From: DATBGO01 sp963785765 | GTDB taxonomy: Bacteria; Actinomycetota; Actinomycetes; Streptosporangiales; Streptosporangiaceae | Direction: 5' to 3' | NCBI GenBank assembly: GCA_963785765.1 | Contig: CAWAWM010000001.1 | Coordinates: 496,001 to 560,000, forward strand | Length of the DNA stretch: 64,000 nucleotides | Shown: piece by piece, positions 34,288-42,966 of the stretch | How positions within the stretch are numbered: position 1 is the first letter of the stretch | Layout of the letters: each line of letters opens with the position of its first letter | The notes under the pieces: model-generated | The model's input: the letters and a program-made list of their open reading frames with translations, nothing else | Databases searched by the model: none | What the model was told of the DNA's origin: nothing | Program-made: the position numbers and the translations under genes

Positions 34288-35382
34288 ATGACGGAGCACA
34301 GCGAGTTCATCGTCATCGGGGCCGGCCTGCTCGGCCTGGCCGCCGCCCGGGCGCTGGCCGGCCGCGGACGCGAGGTCATCGTCCTGGAGCGGGCCGAGGT
34401 CGGTCATCCGGCCGGGGGCTCGCACGGCAGTTGCCGCATCTTCCGGCTGGGTTACGGTGATCCGGGCTACGTGTCGATGGCCAGGCGCGCCCGGGAACTG
34501 TGGCGTGACCTGGAGACCGAGCGTGGCCTGCGGCTGCTGCACCCGGCACCACAGCTGACCTTCGGCGCCGGGCTGCAGGCCGTCCATGCCGCGATGACCG
34601 CCGCCGGCGCGCCGTGCGAGCTACTGCCCGCCGCCGCCGCTGCCGCGAGGTTCCCCATGCTGGCGACGGCCGGCCCAGCGCTGCTCGAGCCCGATTCCTG
34701 CGTGATAGCGGCCGATAGCGCATTGCGAGCGCTGGCCGCCACCATCCCGGTGATCAGGACCGGGGTCCGCGTCAGCGCGGTAGCCGACGATGGCAGGCAG
34801 GTGACGGTGCGCACCGACGCCGGCCTGTTCACCGCCCGGGTCGCGATCGTCTGCGCCGGGCCGTGGACCAGCGGCCTGCTCCGGCCCGCCGGACTGGCGG
34901 TACCGGCCTCGGCCACACTGGAGCGGGTCGGGTACCTGGAACTGGCCGGCCACGGCCAGGCCGCCGAGGTGCCGATCTTCATCTGCCACGGCACCCCGGC
35001 TCCTTATGGCCTGCCGGTGCCGCGATCATCGCTGTACAAGATCGGCGTGCATGCCGGCGGACCGCCGGCCGACCCGGACCGCCGGATCGACGGCGCGGAC
35101 GAGGAGCAGGCCAGGCAGCTGGCCCGGGTAGCGCGCCGGTTCCTGCCCGGCCTGGATCCGCAGCCCGTCCGCATCGAGACCTGCATCTACGACAACACCC
35201 CTGACGAGGACTTCGTCATCGACCGGGCCGGCCACATCGTGGTCGGCAGCGGGACCTCAGGCCACGGCTTCAAGTTCGGGCCACTGCTCGGCGAATGGCT
35301 GGCGGACCTGGCGGCCGGCGCCCCAGCGGCCGCTGGCTGGCCGCGGTTCGCGGCACGGTTCGCAGTCCGCAGGTTCAGCTGA
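34288..35382 (+). CDS. Monomeric sarcosine oxidase / N-methyltryptophan oxidase-like flavoenzyme
   Basis: This 364-residue FAD amine oxidase starts with the dinucleotide fold FIVIGAGLLGLAAARALAGRG, followed by GGSHGSCRIFRLGYGDPGYV, typical of the MSOX/MTOX family. ETCIYDNTPDEDFVIDR contains the cysteine that carries FAD covalently in this family. GSGTSGHGFKFGPLLGEWLADL is the C-terminal flavin motif. It probably oxidises an N-methyl amino acid or related amine, releasing H2O2. Confidence 0.9.
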   Translation: MTEHSEFIVIGAGLLGLAAARALAGRGREVIVLERAEVGHPAGGSHGSCRIFRLGYGDPGYVSMARRARELWRDLETERGLRLLHPAPQLTFGAGLQAVHAAMTAAGAPCELLPAAAAAARFPMLATAGPALLEPDSCVIAADSALRALAATIPVIRTGVRVSAVADDGRQVTVRTDAGLFTARVAIVCAGPWTSGLLRPAGLAVPASATLERVGYLELAGHGQAAEVPIFICHGTPAPYGLPVPRSSLYKIGVHAGGPPADPDRRIDGADEEQARQLARVARRFLPGLDPQPVRIETCIYDNTPDEDFVIDRAGHIVVGSGTSGHGFKFGPLLGEWLADLAAGAPAAAGWPRFAARFAVRRFS

Positions 35383-35456
35383 CCGCGCGCTGGCAGCCGA
35401 ACAACGCCGACAGCCGAACAACGCCGGGCCAGCCCAGGCGGCGGCCCGGACGGTCG

Positions 35457-36500
35457 TCAGCCCACTAGCTGCGCGAACGCGATGACGTTGCTGAGGTAGT
35501 GGCCGGTCGCCGCGTCGAAGGTGCCACCGCAGGTGATCAGGCGCAGCTGGGCGTCCGGAACCGCTCCGTACACCGCAGCGGCGGGGAACCTGGTCTTCGG
35601 ATACAGGTGCACCGCGGTGACCCGGAAGACCGCCAGCGTCCCGTCAGCCCGCCTGACGTAGACGCGGTTACCCGGATGCAGGAGCCGCAGCCGGAAGAAA
35701 ACGCCGGGTCCGAGCTGGGAGTCGATGTGGCCGGCGATCACTGCGGCGCCGATCGCTCCCGGTCGCGGGCTGCCGGTGTACCAGCCGGCCACCGCCGCGG
35801 TGCCTGGCACCTGCAGGGTGCCGGCCCGGGTGAGTCCCAGATGGATCAGCCGGGTGCGGACCCCGATGACCGGGATAATCAGGGCCGTCGGCCGGGCGAC
35901 GCCGATAGTCGCCGACGGGCCAGGCACTGGCGCGCGCTTACCGCGCGGGACGGGCAGCAGCGACGGCTTTCCGACCGGCACGGCGGGGCGGGCGGTGCCG
36001 CTGGCCAGCGCCAGGCCGCGGAGGCACACGGCGGCCAGCAGCAGCCCGGCCAGCAGTACGACCACCGCGATGGGCCGCCGCGCCAGCCGCGAACGCGCCG
36101 TCGCTAGCCTGGCCGGCGCGGACCCGGACGCGACGGACCCGGACGCCACGGAACCCGGCGCCACGGACCCCGGCGCCACGGACCCCGGCGGCGCTGACCC
36201 GGCCACGGACCCGGACGCCACGGACCCGGACGGCATGGCCCCCGGCGGCGCGGAATCCGGCGGCGCGGAACCCGGCGCCACGGACCCCGGCGGCGCTGAC
36301 CCGGCCACGGACCCGGACGCCACGGACCCGGACGGCATGGCCCCCGGCGGCGCGGAATCCGGCGGCGCGGAACCCGGCGTCACGGACTCCGGCGCCACGG
36401 ACCCAGGGGTCACGGACCCCGGCGCCACGGACCCCGGCGCCACGGACTCTGGCGCCACGGACCCGGACGGCGCGGCGTGCCGGCCAGGCTGCTTAATCAC
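35457..36500 (-). CDS. Class F sortase with repeat-rich N-terminal linker
   Basis: This is a 347-residue protein if it starts at GTG 36500. A cytosolic N-terminus of PGSVAPGSV-type repeats (about residues 10-130) precedes one membrane helix (AVVVLLAGLLLAAVCL). The extracytoplasmic sortase domain follows, with VAGHIDS (catalytic His) and LRLITCGG (catalytic Cys), and a late Arg is not securely placed. GTG begins 1 base after the TGA of the DUF4397 gene, with GAGGTGAG upstream. Class F sortases attach or process surface proteins in actinobacteria. The neighbouring DUF4397 protein is the obvious candidate substrate. Confidence 0.88.
   Translation of the reverse strand: MIKQPGRHAAPSGSVAPESVAPGSVAPGSVTPGSVAPESVTPGSAPPDSAPPGAMPSGSVASGSVAGSAPPGSVAPGSAPPDSAPPGAMPSGSVASGSVAGSAPPGSVAPGSVAPGSVASGSVASGSAPARLATARSRLARRPIAVVVLLAGLLLAAVCLRGLALASGTARPAVPVGKPSLLPVPRGKRAPVPGPSATIGVARPTALIIPVIGVRTRLIHLGLTRAGTLQVPGTAAVAGWYTGSPRPGAIGAAVIAGHIDSQLGPGVFFRLRLLHPGNRVYVRRADGTLAVFRVTAVHLYPKTRFPAAAVYGAVPDAQLRLITCGGTFDAATGHYLSNVIAFAQLVG
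36115..36475. repeat. Minisatellite with 102-bp direct duplication in sortase gene
   Basis: The region is built of 15-base units of the CCCGGCGCCACGGAC type. In addition, 36181-36282 is repeated almost exactly at 36283-36384. All periods are multiples of three and encode PGSVA-like peptide. Confidence 0.92.
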
Positions 36501-36501
36501 C

Positions 36502-37365
36502 TCACCTCGCGTGGGCAGCAGCCCTGCGCGGCTTACGCAGCAACCGGGCCGCGCCGCCAGCAGCGAGCAGCAGGCCGGCCGCGCCGGTAACCAGCCACGG
36601 GAGCACCGGTGCGCCCGGACGCGGCGCGGTGCCGCCGAAGCCGGTCGTCGGTGCGCCTGACGGCGCGACCCGGCTGCCGGCGGCGTCCTCAAGGGGATCG
36701 ATCGTCAGGTGACTCGGGTCGTCGAGCACGACGAGGGTGTAAATGCTGCCGGCCGCCAGGTTGACGCTGACGTTGGTGGTCTCGCTCTCGCCCGCCGCGT
36801 GGACGGTCCAGGCGCCTGGCGCGACCGAGTGGTAGGAGGTGACCTTCGAGAAGGCCAGCTTGCTGGCCAGCACCTTGCCGGCCGCGGTCACCGTGACCTG
36901 CTGCTGGTTCAGCGAGGCCTGGATGACTCGGACCAGTGCCCGGCCCGGCGGGGTGACCAGCTTGTCCCTGAGGATCTGCAGCCGCAGCCCGGACTCAGGT
37001 CCCATCCCAGCGACGGTGTAGGCATCGCCGGATGCTACGTCGACGGTGGTGGACAGGACCGGCTTGGAACTAGCCGGGGCGCCGGCGCCCCGCATCGCCA
37101 CCGTGTACTCGCCGCTGGCGACCTGCTCATACGGCGACACGGTGCCGTACGCGACGTGCTTGAGCACGATCCGCGCGTCCGGGTTCCCGAACGAGTACAG
37201 GTAGACATCGACAGCCGGGGTGTTCGGCGACAAATGGGCCAGCCGGAGCCAGCCGTGCCCGGTCGAGGCGGATGCGGCGGGGGCGGCGAAGGCGAGCGCG
37301 GCAACAGCGATGCCACAGGCCGCGGCGGCCTTGATCAAACGGGTGCGAATGGGGCGCATAGTCAT
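36502..37365 (-). CDS. DUF4397 exported, membrane-anchored protein
   Basis: This 287-residue protein has a signal peptide (MTMRPIRTRLIKAAAACGIAVAALAFAAPAASAS). Two repeated DUF4397 beta-domains follow, at about 40-125 (WLRLAHLSPNTPAVDVYLYSFG) and 130-220 (ALVRVIQASLNQQQVTV). The C-terminus has a Pro/Gly linker, a membrane helix (LPWLVTGAAGLLLAAGG) and a basic tail (RLLRKPRRAAAHAR), the layout of a sortase substrate. No exact LPxTG is seen; PTTGFGG or VLPWL may serve. A start 7 codons earlier overlaps the upstream stop as TAATG. The internal ATG has GGGAG upstream. Confidence 0.88.
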   Translation of the reverse strand: MTMRPIRTRLIKAAAACGIAVAALAFAAPAASASTGHGWLRLAHLSPNTPAVDVYLYSFGNPDARIVLKHVAYGTVSPYEQVASGEYTVAMRGAGAPASSKPVLSTTVDVASGDAYTVAGMGPESGLRLQILRDKLVTPPGRALVRVIQASLNQQQVTVTAAGKVLASKLAFSKVTSYHSVAPGAWTVHAAGESETTNVSVNLAAGSIYTLVVLDDPSHLTIDPLEDAAGSRVAPSGAPTTGFGGTAPRPGAPVLPWLVTGAAGLLLAAGGAARLLRKPRRAAAHAR

Positions 37366-37385
37366 GATCAGTTTTCTCCCGTTCA

Positions 37386-38972
37386 TTATCGGGCCGCCCC
37401 GTCGTTGCCGAGTAGCCCGAGGGGGCTTGGAGCGGCGAATTCAATGCGTACGACCACCTGACGGGGACTGATCCGCTGCAGGGTGGCGCTGCTGGCCAGG
37501 AAGGGCGCACGCTGCGCGCGTACGAACGCGAGCACGGAGTTGAGGTAGCCGAGCTGACCGCCCCGGGCGCCGGGCCGCAGCGGCGGGCTGGCCAGCTCGA
37601 CGGCGCGCAGCGGCACGCCGGCGCTGCTGCCCGGGCCGCCGTCATAGAATGAGACAATCTGCACGCGCTCCAGGCCGGCCAGGGTGACCAGGTTACTGAG
37701 CAGCCTGGCATCGACCTGGCCCGCGGCGAGCTGCTGCCGCACGGGCCCCGTCGCGCCGATATTGCTGTTGCCGAGCAGGTGGGTACCGCCTGCTATCCGT
37801 GCGCGCAGGTCAGAACTGAGTGAGCTGAGATAAGCCGCGGACCCGTCGGGAGCGGTCACCCGGACTTCGACTCGCGCCGTGCCAGTGCCGAAGGCAGCCA
37901 GCACCGTCGGCGCGTAAACGCTGGACAGCCGGGCGCCGAACTGACTGCGGATCGCGGCGGTCGACACTACGACGGCCGAGCCGAGCGGATCAGTCGCCGA
38001 AGGCCCGAGCACGAGCAGGCTCGCGGCCGGTACGCCCTGTGCCTGCAGGGCCGAGCACATCACCGGGTCGCAGGCCGTGATCGAGCTGCGGCTGACCTGG
38101 CTGGCCACCCAGGCGGCGGCCTGACGCCGGGCCGCCGCCGCTGCGGCCAGCGCAGCCTGGCTGGCCGGATTCGGCGGGCTCCCGCCCCGCTGCGCAGCGC
38201 GCCCGCTGCGGCTCGGCGCCGCCGCCGGGGCGGCCGGATGGCGGGCCAGCAGCAGGACAATTAGCGCAGCGGCCGCGAGCACCACGACCGTCACCGCGAC
38301 GGCGGCCACCCGGCGCTCCCGCCCGGACCGGCGCCGCAGCCACAACCGCAGCGTGGTGGCCAGCACTGTGCCCCATGGTGGTGCGGGCGGGACTTCCCGC
38401 GACGCCCCGGCTGGCACAGCACCAGCCGGCATCCCGCCGGCTGACGCCCCGCCGGCCGGCGCACCGCTGGCCAACACCCCGTCGGTCGGCACCCCGTCGG
38501 CTGGCACCGCAGCAGCCGGCACTCCGCTGGCCGGCGCCCGGCTGGCTGACGCCCCGCTGGCTGACGCCGCGCTGGCCGGAACCGCACCAGCAGGCATCGC
38601 ACTGACCGGCGCTCCGCTGGCCGGCGCCCGGCTGGCTGACGCGCCGCTGGCCGGACCCGCACCAGCAGGCACCGCACTGGCCGGCACCTCTATGGCTGCC
38701 GCCTCGCTGGCGGGCCGGTCGCTGGCGGACCGCGTACTTTCTGGTGCCGCCGGTTCTGGTGCGGCCGGCGCCGGCCCGGGGCCGCCCGGTTCCCCCGGCG
38801 CCGACCCCTGCTGCTCCCCCGGTCGCCGTGGCGTCGGCTCGGCAGCCGGTTCCTGGTTAGGCAGATTCGGCCGGTCCGGATCGCGGGCAGCCGTCGATAG
38901 CCCAGGCGCGCGCTGCGCCCCGGCGCGAGGAGTTCGCCCCGACGGCCGAACGACCCGGCTCTGCTCGCCCAT
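37386..38972 (-). CDS. Repeat-rich single-pass membrane protein
   Basis: This 528-residue protein has a long cytosolic N-terminus rich in Pro/Ala/Ser pentad repeats (ASGAP, ASAVPAG; about residues 80-200). A membrane helix follows (VAAVAVTVVVLAAAALIVLLLA, about 240-262), then an extracytoplasmic domain of about 265 residues without a recognised motif. Two cysteines (ITACDPVMCSAL) may form a disulfide. It is first in an operon with the DUF4397 and sortase genes. ATG before GEQSRVV has GGGGG upstream. Function unknown; the operon suggests an envelope role. Confidence 0.7.
   Translation of the reverse strand: MGEQSRVVRPSGRTPRAGAQRAPGLSTAARDPDRPNLPNQEPAAEPTPRRPGEQQGSAPGEPGGPGPAPAAPEPAAPESTRSASDRPASEAAAIEVPASAVPAGAGPASGASASRAPASGAPVSAMPAGAVPASAASASGASASRAPASGVPAAAVPADGVPTDGVLASGAPAGGASAGGMPAGAVPAGASREVPPAPPWGTVLATTLRLWLRRRSGRERRVAAVAVTVVVLAAAALIVLLLARHPAAPAAAPSRSGRAAQRGGSPPNPASQAALAAAAAARRQAAAWVASQVSRSSITACDPVMCSALQAQGVPAASLLVLGPSATDPLGSAVVVSTAAIRSQFGARLSSVYAPTVLAAFGTGTARVEVRVTAPDGSAAYLSSLSSDLRARIAGGTHLLGNSNIGATGPVRQQLAAGQVDARLLSNLVTLAGLERVQIVSFYDGGPGSSAGVPLRAVELASPPLRPGARGGQLGYLNSVLAFVRAQRAPFLASSATLQRISPRQVVVRIEFAAPSPLGLLGNDGAAR
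38400..38700. repeat. Pentad-coding minisatellite in membrane protein gene
   Basis: Degenerate 15- and 30-base units of the GCCGGCGCACCGCTG type encode Ala/Pro/Ser/Gly pentads in the cytosolic part of the membrane protein. Confidence 0.85.
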
Positions 38973-39152
38973 GAACCAGCCACCCCCGGACCGCGGCGGA
39001 GTGACGCGGCCCCTTAGGAGACAGCACAGCACACAATCGGTTGCTCTTTCAGAGGAAATAGCTGTTTGTTACTAGAAACCTACCGTGTGTCGTGAACGTC
39101 GCATTTTGCATGTTGAGGACTGCATGTTGCGTCCGGTAGCCACGGTGTTTCT
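38973..39152. promoter_or_regulatory. AT-rich intergenic region upstream of the sortase operon
   Basis: This 180-base gap is much more AT-rich than its surroundings. It contains a 9-base direct repeat TGCATGTTG at 39108-39116 and 39121-39129 (13-base period), a possible regulator site. It lies between the operon start and the 3' end of the GT4 gene. No -10/-35 pair could be fixed. Confidence 0.5.
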
Positions 39153-40274
39153 TCAGCTCGTCCTGGCCAGCCGGGCGGCGAGCCTCTCGTACTCCCCGAC
39201 GGCCGCCGCGACTGTCTCGGCCTCCGACGGGAGCGCTTCCGCCCGCGCCCGGGCGGCGCCGCTGAGCCTGGCCGCGAGAGCCTGATCGTCGAGGATGGCG
39301 AAGACCGCGGCGGCGAGCTGGCCGGGATCGCCGGGCGGGACGAGCAGCGCGCCGTCGTCGCCGGTCAGCTCCGGAGTACCGCCCACTCTGGTGGCTACGA
39401 TCGGTCTGCGCAGCCGCAGCGCTTCCTGGACGATGAGCGCCCGCCCCTCCCACCGGCTCGGCACCACGACTACGTCAGCGGCGGCGAGCAGCGCCGGGAT
39501 GTCGCCGCGCGGCCCGAGGAATACCACCTCCAGCCGGTCCGCGGCGGCCCGGGCGGACAGCTCCCCGGCTAGCGGGCCGTCCCCGGCGATCGCCAGCACG
39601 GGTACTTGGTCGCGGTGCTGCCAGGCCGCCGCCGCTTCGAGCAGCACGCCGAAATCCTTCTGCTCGGCCAGCCGCCCGGCCGCCAGCAGCACGGGCCGTC
39701 CGGCCGCCGCGAGCTCGCCACGCACCTTCTGGACCTCCTCATCCGACGGCAGCTCGAACTCCGGGGCGGCGATCACAGCCTGCCCGGTGTCCCGCGCGCC
39801 GAGCGAGCGCATTCGGGTGGTGAGATCACCAGACACGCACCGAATAGCGGTCGCCCGTCTCGCCACGACCAGTTCCAGGACGCGATAGACGGCAGCGGCC
39901 ACCGGGCTGGCCGGCGGTGCGTTGTGCACGGTCACTAGCAGCGCCGGGCGGCGCCAGGACGGCCAGGTCAGCGCGAGCGCCGCGAACGCCCCGGCCCGCA
40001 GCCCATGTGCGTGCACGACGTCAGGTGCCGCCCGCCGCAGCCGCCGGCGCAGCGCCAGGATGGCCGCGGCGTCGCTCACCGGGCGCGGGCGGTCCCCGAT
40101 ATCGACGGGTACGTAGGGCACCGGCACGCCGCTGAACTGCTGCCGCGCCGCGGTCGGCCCGATGACGCTGACCGTCAGCCCCAGCGCCTGGCCGCCTGCC
40201 GCCAGCATCGCGACGTGGCTGCCCGTGCCGCCCGAAGTCGTGCCGATGACCTGGGTGATCCGCAGCGGGATCAC
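39153..40274 (-). CDS. GT4 family glycosyltransferase
   Basis: This 373-residue GT-B enzyme opens IPLRITQVIGTTSGGTGSHVAML (nucleotide-loop Gly-rich turn). It has DVVHAHGLRAG mid N-domain, and PVLLAAGRLAEQKDFGVLL, FLGPRGDIPALLAAADVVVVPSRWEGRALIVQEAL and ATRVGGTPEL in the C-domain. The E-x7-E-like sugar-nucleotide motif lies around EGRALIVQEAL. GTG overlaps the murJ stop (GTGA), with GGAGGG upstream. It likely builds a lipid-linked or surface glycan with the neighbouring MraY-like protein and flippase. Confidence 0.9.
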   Translation of the reverse strand: MIPLRITQVIGTTSGGTGSHVAMLAAGGQALGLTVSVIGPTAARQQFSGVPVPYVPVDIGDRPRPVSDAAAILALRRRLRRAAPDVVHAHGLRAGAFAALALTWPSWRRPALLVTVHNAPPASPVAAAVYRVLELVVARRATAIRCVSGDLTTRMRSLGARDTGQAVIAAPEFELPSDEEVQKVRGELAAAGRPVLLAAGRLAEQKDFGVLLEAAAAWQHRDQVPVLAIAGDGPLAGELSARAAADRLEVVFLGPRGDIPALLAAADVVVVPSRWEGRALIVQEALRLRRPIVATRVGGTPELTGDDGALLVPPGDPGQLAAAVFAILDDQALAARLSGAARARAEALPSEAETVAAAVGEYERLAARLARTS

Positions 40275-41932
40275 GGCGCGGCCCTCCTGAGCACCCGGGC
40301 GACTACCGCCCGGGTATCGCCGCCGTCCAGAACGTAACTGATGATCCCGAAGGCAGTGATCGCGCAGATGCAGGCGATGACCGCGAGGCATCCGTTAAGA
40401 ACGAAACCCGAAACCGGCACCGCGGCCGACACCGCCGCGCCCGCCACCGCGCCCGCCACCGCGCCGGCCAGGCCCGCCGCCGCGGCCCGGGGGGTACCGT
40501 GCAGCGCCGCCGGTCCCCTGGCCCGGCCGACCGCGGCGGCCAGCGCGATCGCGGAAACGATCAGCCCGATGGTGTTGCCAAGCCCGAGCACCGGCACCAC
40601 CCACCGGCTGGCGACCAGCCGGACCCCGATCACGTCGGCGGCGATGACCAGCAGCCACCCGCCCACCATCGCCGTGCCGGCGACCCAGTGCCGCCGGTCC
40701 GCCAGCAGCACCCTGGACAGGCACGCCACCAGCCCGAACCCGACGAGCCCCGGGGCGAACGCTACGAACGTGATCGCCAGCTGGCGTGCCTGCGCGGGCT
40801 GGTGCGCGATGAACAGCCGGGCGGCGGGCACGGCCGCGCCGGCCAGCACGGCCGCGCCGAGCCAGGACACCAGCAGCACCGCTCGCGTCGAGGACGCGGC
40901 CGTCTCATCGAACGGCCGTCCTGCCGTGGTCGACAGCACCGGGAAGGCGCTGATGGCGATGGGGATAGCGAGCACGGCGTAGGGCACCACAAAGGCCTGC
41001 CAGCCGTAGTTGTACAAGACGATCGCCCCATTGCCGCCGTGGCCGTTGGCGAGCCTGATCACCACGACGGTCGCCGCGTCCTGCGCGATCAGCGCGGCGA
41101 TCCCGACCGCCGCGAGGCCGCCGGCCCGCTTGGCCACGCCGGCCGGGAAGCGCAGCGCCGGCCGCAGCCGCAGCCGCAGCCGCAGCGCGGGCGGCAGCGC
41201 CGTGAGAACCAGCGCCGCGACACCCGCGGTGGTGCCGACGGAGAGCGTCAGCTGTGCGGCCCCGGACAGGCCGGACAGCTGCTGGGTGTGCGCCTGGCCG
41301 AGCGGCACGAAGGCCACGTAGGCCGCGATGACGACCAGGCTGGACAGCACCGGCGCCAGCGCCGGAGCCGCGAACCTGCGGTGTGCCTGCAGCACCCCGT
41401 AGAGCACCACGGCCAGGCCATAGAGCAGGATCTGCGGCGCGAAGACCACCAGCATCCGGGTGCCCACCGTCACCACTTCGGCATGCGCGCAGCCCGGCGC
41501 ACCCGGCACGAGGAGCGAGACGATCGGGCCGGCCACCGCGGCCAGGAGCACGGTCACCGGCACCAGGATCGCGATGGTCCAGGTCAGCAGCGCAGACGCG
41601 ATGCGGCTCGCCTCAGCGGCACCGTCGGGACCGGCCGCCGAGCGCTGTGCGGGCCCCGCCAGCACCGGAACCATGACGCTGGTCAGTGCCCCGCCCAGGA
41701 CGATGTCGTAGATGATGTTCGGCACCTGGTTGGCGGTGGTGTAGGCGGTGCCCAGGCACGAGGCACCGACAGTGTGCGCGAACACCAGCTGCCTGCCGAA
41801 CCCGACCAGCCGGGCGGCGGCGGTCAGCGTCCCGATCAGCAGGGCTGCCCGCCCGATCGCCCGGCGGCCCGGCCGCGAGCGCCGTGGTTCCTCGGGGCCG
41901 CGCCTGGTGATCGGCGCGGCAGGGCCGGTCAC
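40271..41932 (-). CDS. murJ: MurJ-like lipid-linked precursor flippase
   Basis: This 553-residue protein has about 14 membrane helices. The MurJ head is AALLIGTLTAAARLVGFGRQLVFAHTVG, followed by TANQVPNIIYDIVLGGALTSVMVPVL. The family flips lipid II or related undecaprenyl-linked sugars across the membrane. Actinomycetes often have several copies, and this one is embedded in the SteA/SteB/MraY-like/GT4 operon. It may therefore serve a dedicated glycan rather than bulk peptidoglycan. ATGA overlaps link it to both neighbours. Confidence 0.87.
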   Translation of the reverse strand: MTGPAAPITRRGPEEPRRSRPGRRAIGRAALLIGTLTAAARLVGFGRQLVFAHTVGASCLGTAYTTANQVPNIIYDIVLGGALTSVMVPVLAGPAQRSAAGPDGAAEASRIASALLTWTIAILVPVTVLLAAVAGPIVSLLVPGAPGCAHAEVVTVGTRMLVVFAPQILLYGLAVVLYGVLQAHRRFAAPALAPVLSSLVVIAAYVAFVPLGQAHTQQLSGLSGAAQLTLSVGTTAGVAALVLTALPPALRLRLRLRPALRFPAGVAKRAGGLAAVGIAALIAQDAATVVVIRLANGHGGNGAIVLYNYGWQAFVVPYAVLAIPIAISAFPVLSTTAGRPFDETAASSTRAVLLVSWLGAAVLAGAAVPAARLFIAHQPAQARQLAITFVAFAPGLVGFGLVACLSRVLLADRRHWVAGTAMVGGWLLVIAADVIGVRLVASRWVVPVLGLGNTIGLIVSAIALAAAVGRARGPAALHGTPRAAAAGLAGAVAGAVAGAAVSAAVPVSGFVLNGCLAVIACICAITAFGIISYVLDGGDTRAVVARVLRRAAP

Positions 41933-42966
41933 TGGCCGGTGGCGGCCGGGACCGGCGAGCCGGGCGGCGCGACGGGGCCGCCGGGGACCGGTGGTCTGGC
42001 CGGCCCGGCGGAATCATCCGGCGCGTGCGGACCGGCGGCGGCCGGGACCGGCCCGGCCGGATCGCCGGCCTGACCGCCCCGTACCACGGCGGCTGTCCCG
42101 GCCGGGGCGCGCCGGCCGAGCATATCCAGCCAGCGCAGTGGCGGCGTCCGCTCGATGACCTTGGTGAAACTCACCACCTCGCTGGCCGCGGTCAGTCCGG
42201 CGATGGCGGCCAGCACGGTGACTCGCGCCGCCCGCGGGAGCGTGATCGCGGCCGCGGTGCCGAGCATCGCGCCCAGCGCGTTGGCCCCGGCATCGCCCAG
42301 CATGGCGCGCTCGCCGAGATCCTCGGCCAACAGTGCGACGGCCGCGCCCAGGGGTGCCGCCACCGCGGGCCGGGCGCGGGCCGGACCAGCGGCGATCAGC
42401 GAGCCGGAGGCCAGCGAGACCTTGATGGCGCGGCCCGGCCGAAGGTCGAACAGGTTCAGCAGGTTGGCGCCGCCCGCGACCAGGCCTGCATTGATAACCA
42501 CGTCCGGCGCCGATCCGCCCACCAGCAGGCTGGCCACGATTCCGGTGCCGCCGATGCCGCCGATCTTGACGGCGCCGGTGGTCAGCTCACCGCCAGCGAG
42601 GGCGCCCAGGTGCCCGCGGAATCCGCGCCGGTCCCCGCCCCCGGCCAGGTCGTCGTAGCAGCCGAATACCGCCGCTCCCGCCCCGGCGGCGGCGAGGGCG
42701 CCGCGGCCACGGGCCGGGAGCGCCGACGCCAGCGCGGCCGCGGTCACCGCGCCGGCGGCGACGGCCGGGCCTTCCAGCAGCGTGACCTGCTCGCCCCGGT
42801 GATTGGTCCGGGTCCAGACCGCTCGGCTACCAGGCGGCCTGGAGTTCAGCGCGGCATAGATGGCTCGCGCTGCCCCGGCGGCCAGCGCACCGGTCCGTAG
42901 CGCTGTCCAGCTCGCCGCCGTCCCGCTCGCCGCCGTCCCGCCTGTCCTGCGCGCTGCCCGGCTCAT
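41929..42966 (-). CDS. MraY/WecA-like phospho-sugar transferase (divergent)
   Basis: This 345-residue membrane protein shows spaced motifs of the polyprenyl-phosphate N-acetylhexosamine-1-phosphate transferase family. These are RTNHRGEQVTLLEGPA (about 53-68), CYDDLAGGGDRRGFRGHLGAL with Asp105-Asp106, NLLNLFDLRPGRA (168-180), and GDAGANALGAMLG (225-237). The HHH-type loop of MraY is not evident. The C-terminal 55 residues are a Pro/Gly tail. It may transfer a sugar phosphate to undecaprenyl phosphate, or may be a non-catalytic relative. Overlaps on both sides tie it to SteB and MurJ. Confidence 0.78.
   Translation of the reverse strand: MSRAARRTGGTAASGTAASWTALRTGALAAGAARAIYAALNSRPPGSRAVWTRTNHRGEQVTLLEGPAVAAGAVTAAALASALPARGRGALAAAGAGAAVFGCYDDLAGGGDRRGFRGHLGALAGGELTTGAVKIGGIGGTGIVASLLVGGSAPDVVINAGLVAGGANLLNLFDLRPGRAIKVSLASGSLIAAGPARARPAVAAPLGAAVALLAEDLGERAMLGDAGANALGAMLGTAAAITLPRAARVTVLAAIAGLTAASEVVSFTKVIERTPPLRWLDMLGRRAPAGTAAVVRGGQAGDPAGPVPAAAGPHAPDDSAGPARPPVPGGPVAPPGSPVPAATGQ

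Noticed and set aside
32959..34587. A 542-codon open frame on the minus strand
   Set aside because: It is antisense to the broken MDMPI gene, the MBL hydrolase and the start of the oxidase, all of which have motifs and ribosome sites.
36115..36475. Possible CRISPR or iteron array
   Set aside because: Contiguous codon-phased repeats with no unique spacers; no cas or replication genes nearby.
40499..42073. A 524-codon open frame on the plus strand
   Set aside because: It is antisense to murJ and has a repetitive Gln/Arg/Gly composition; no family resemblance.
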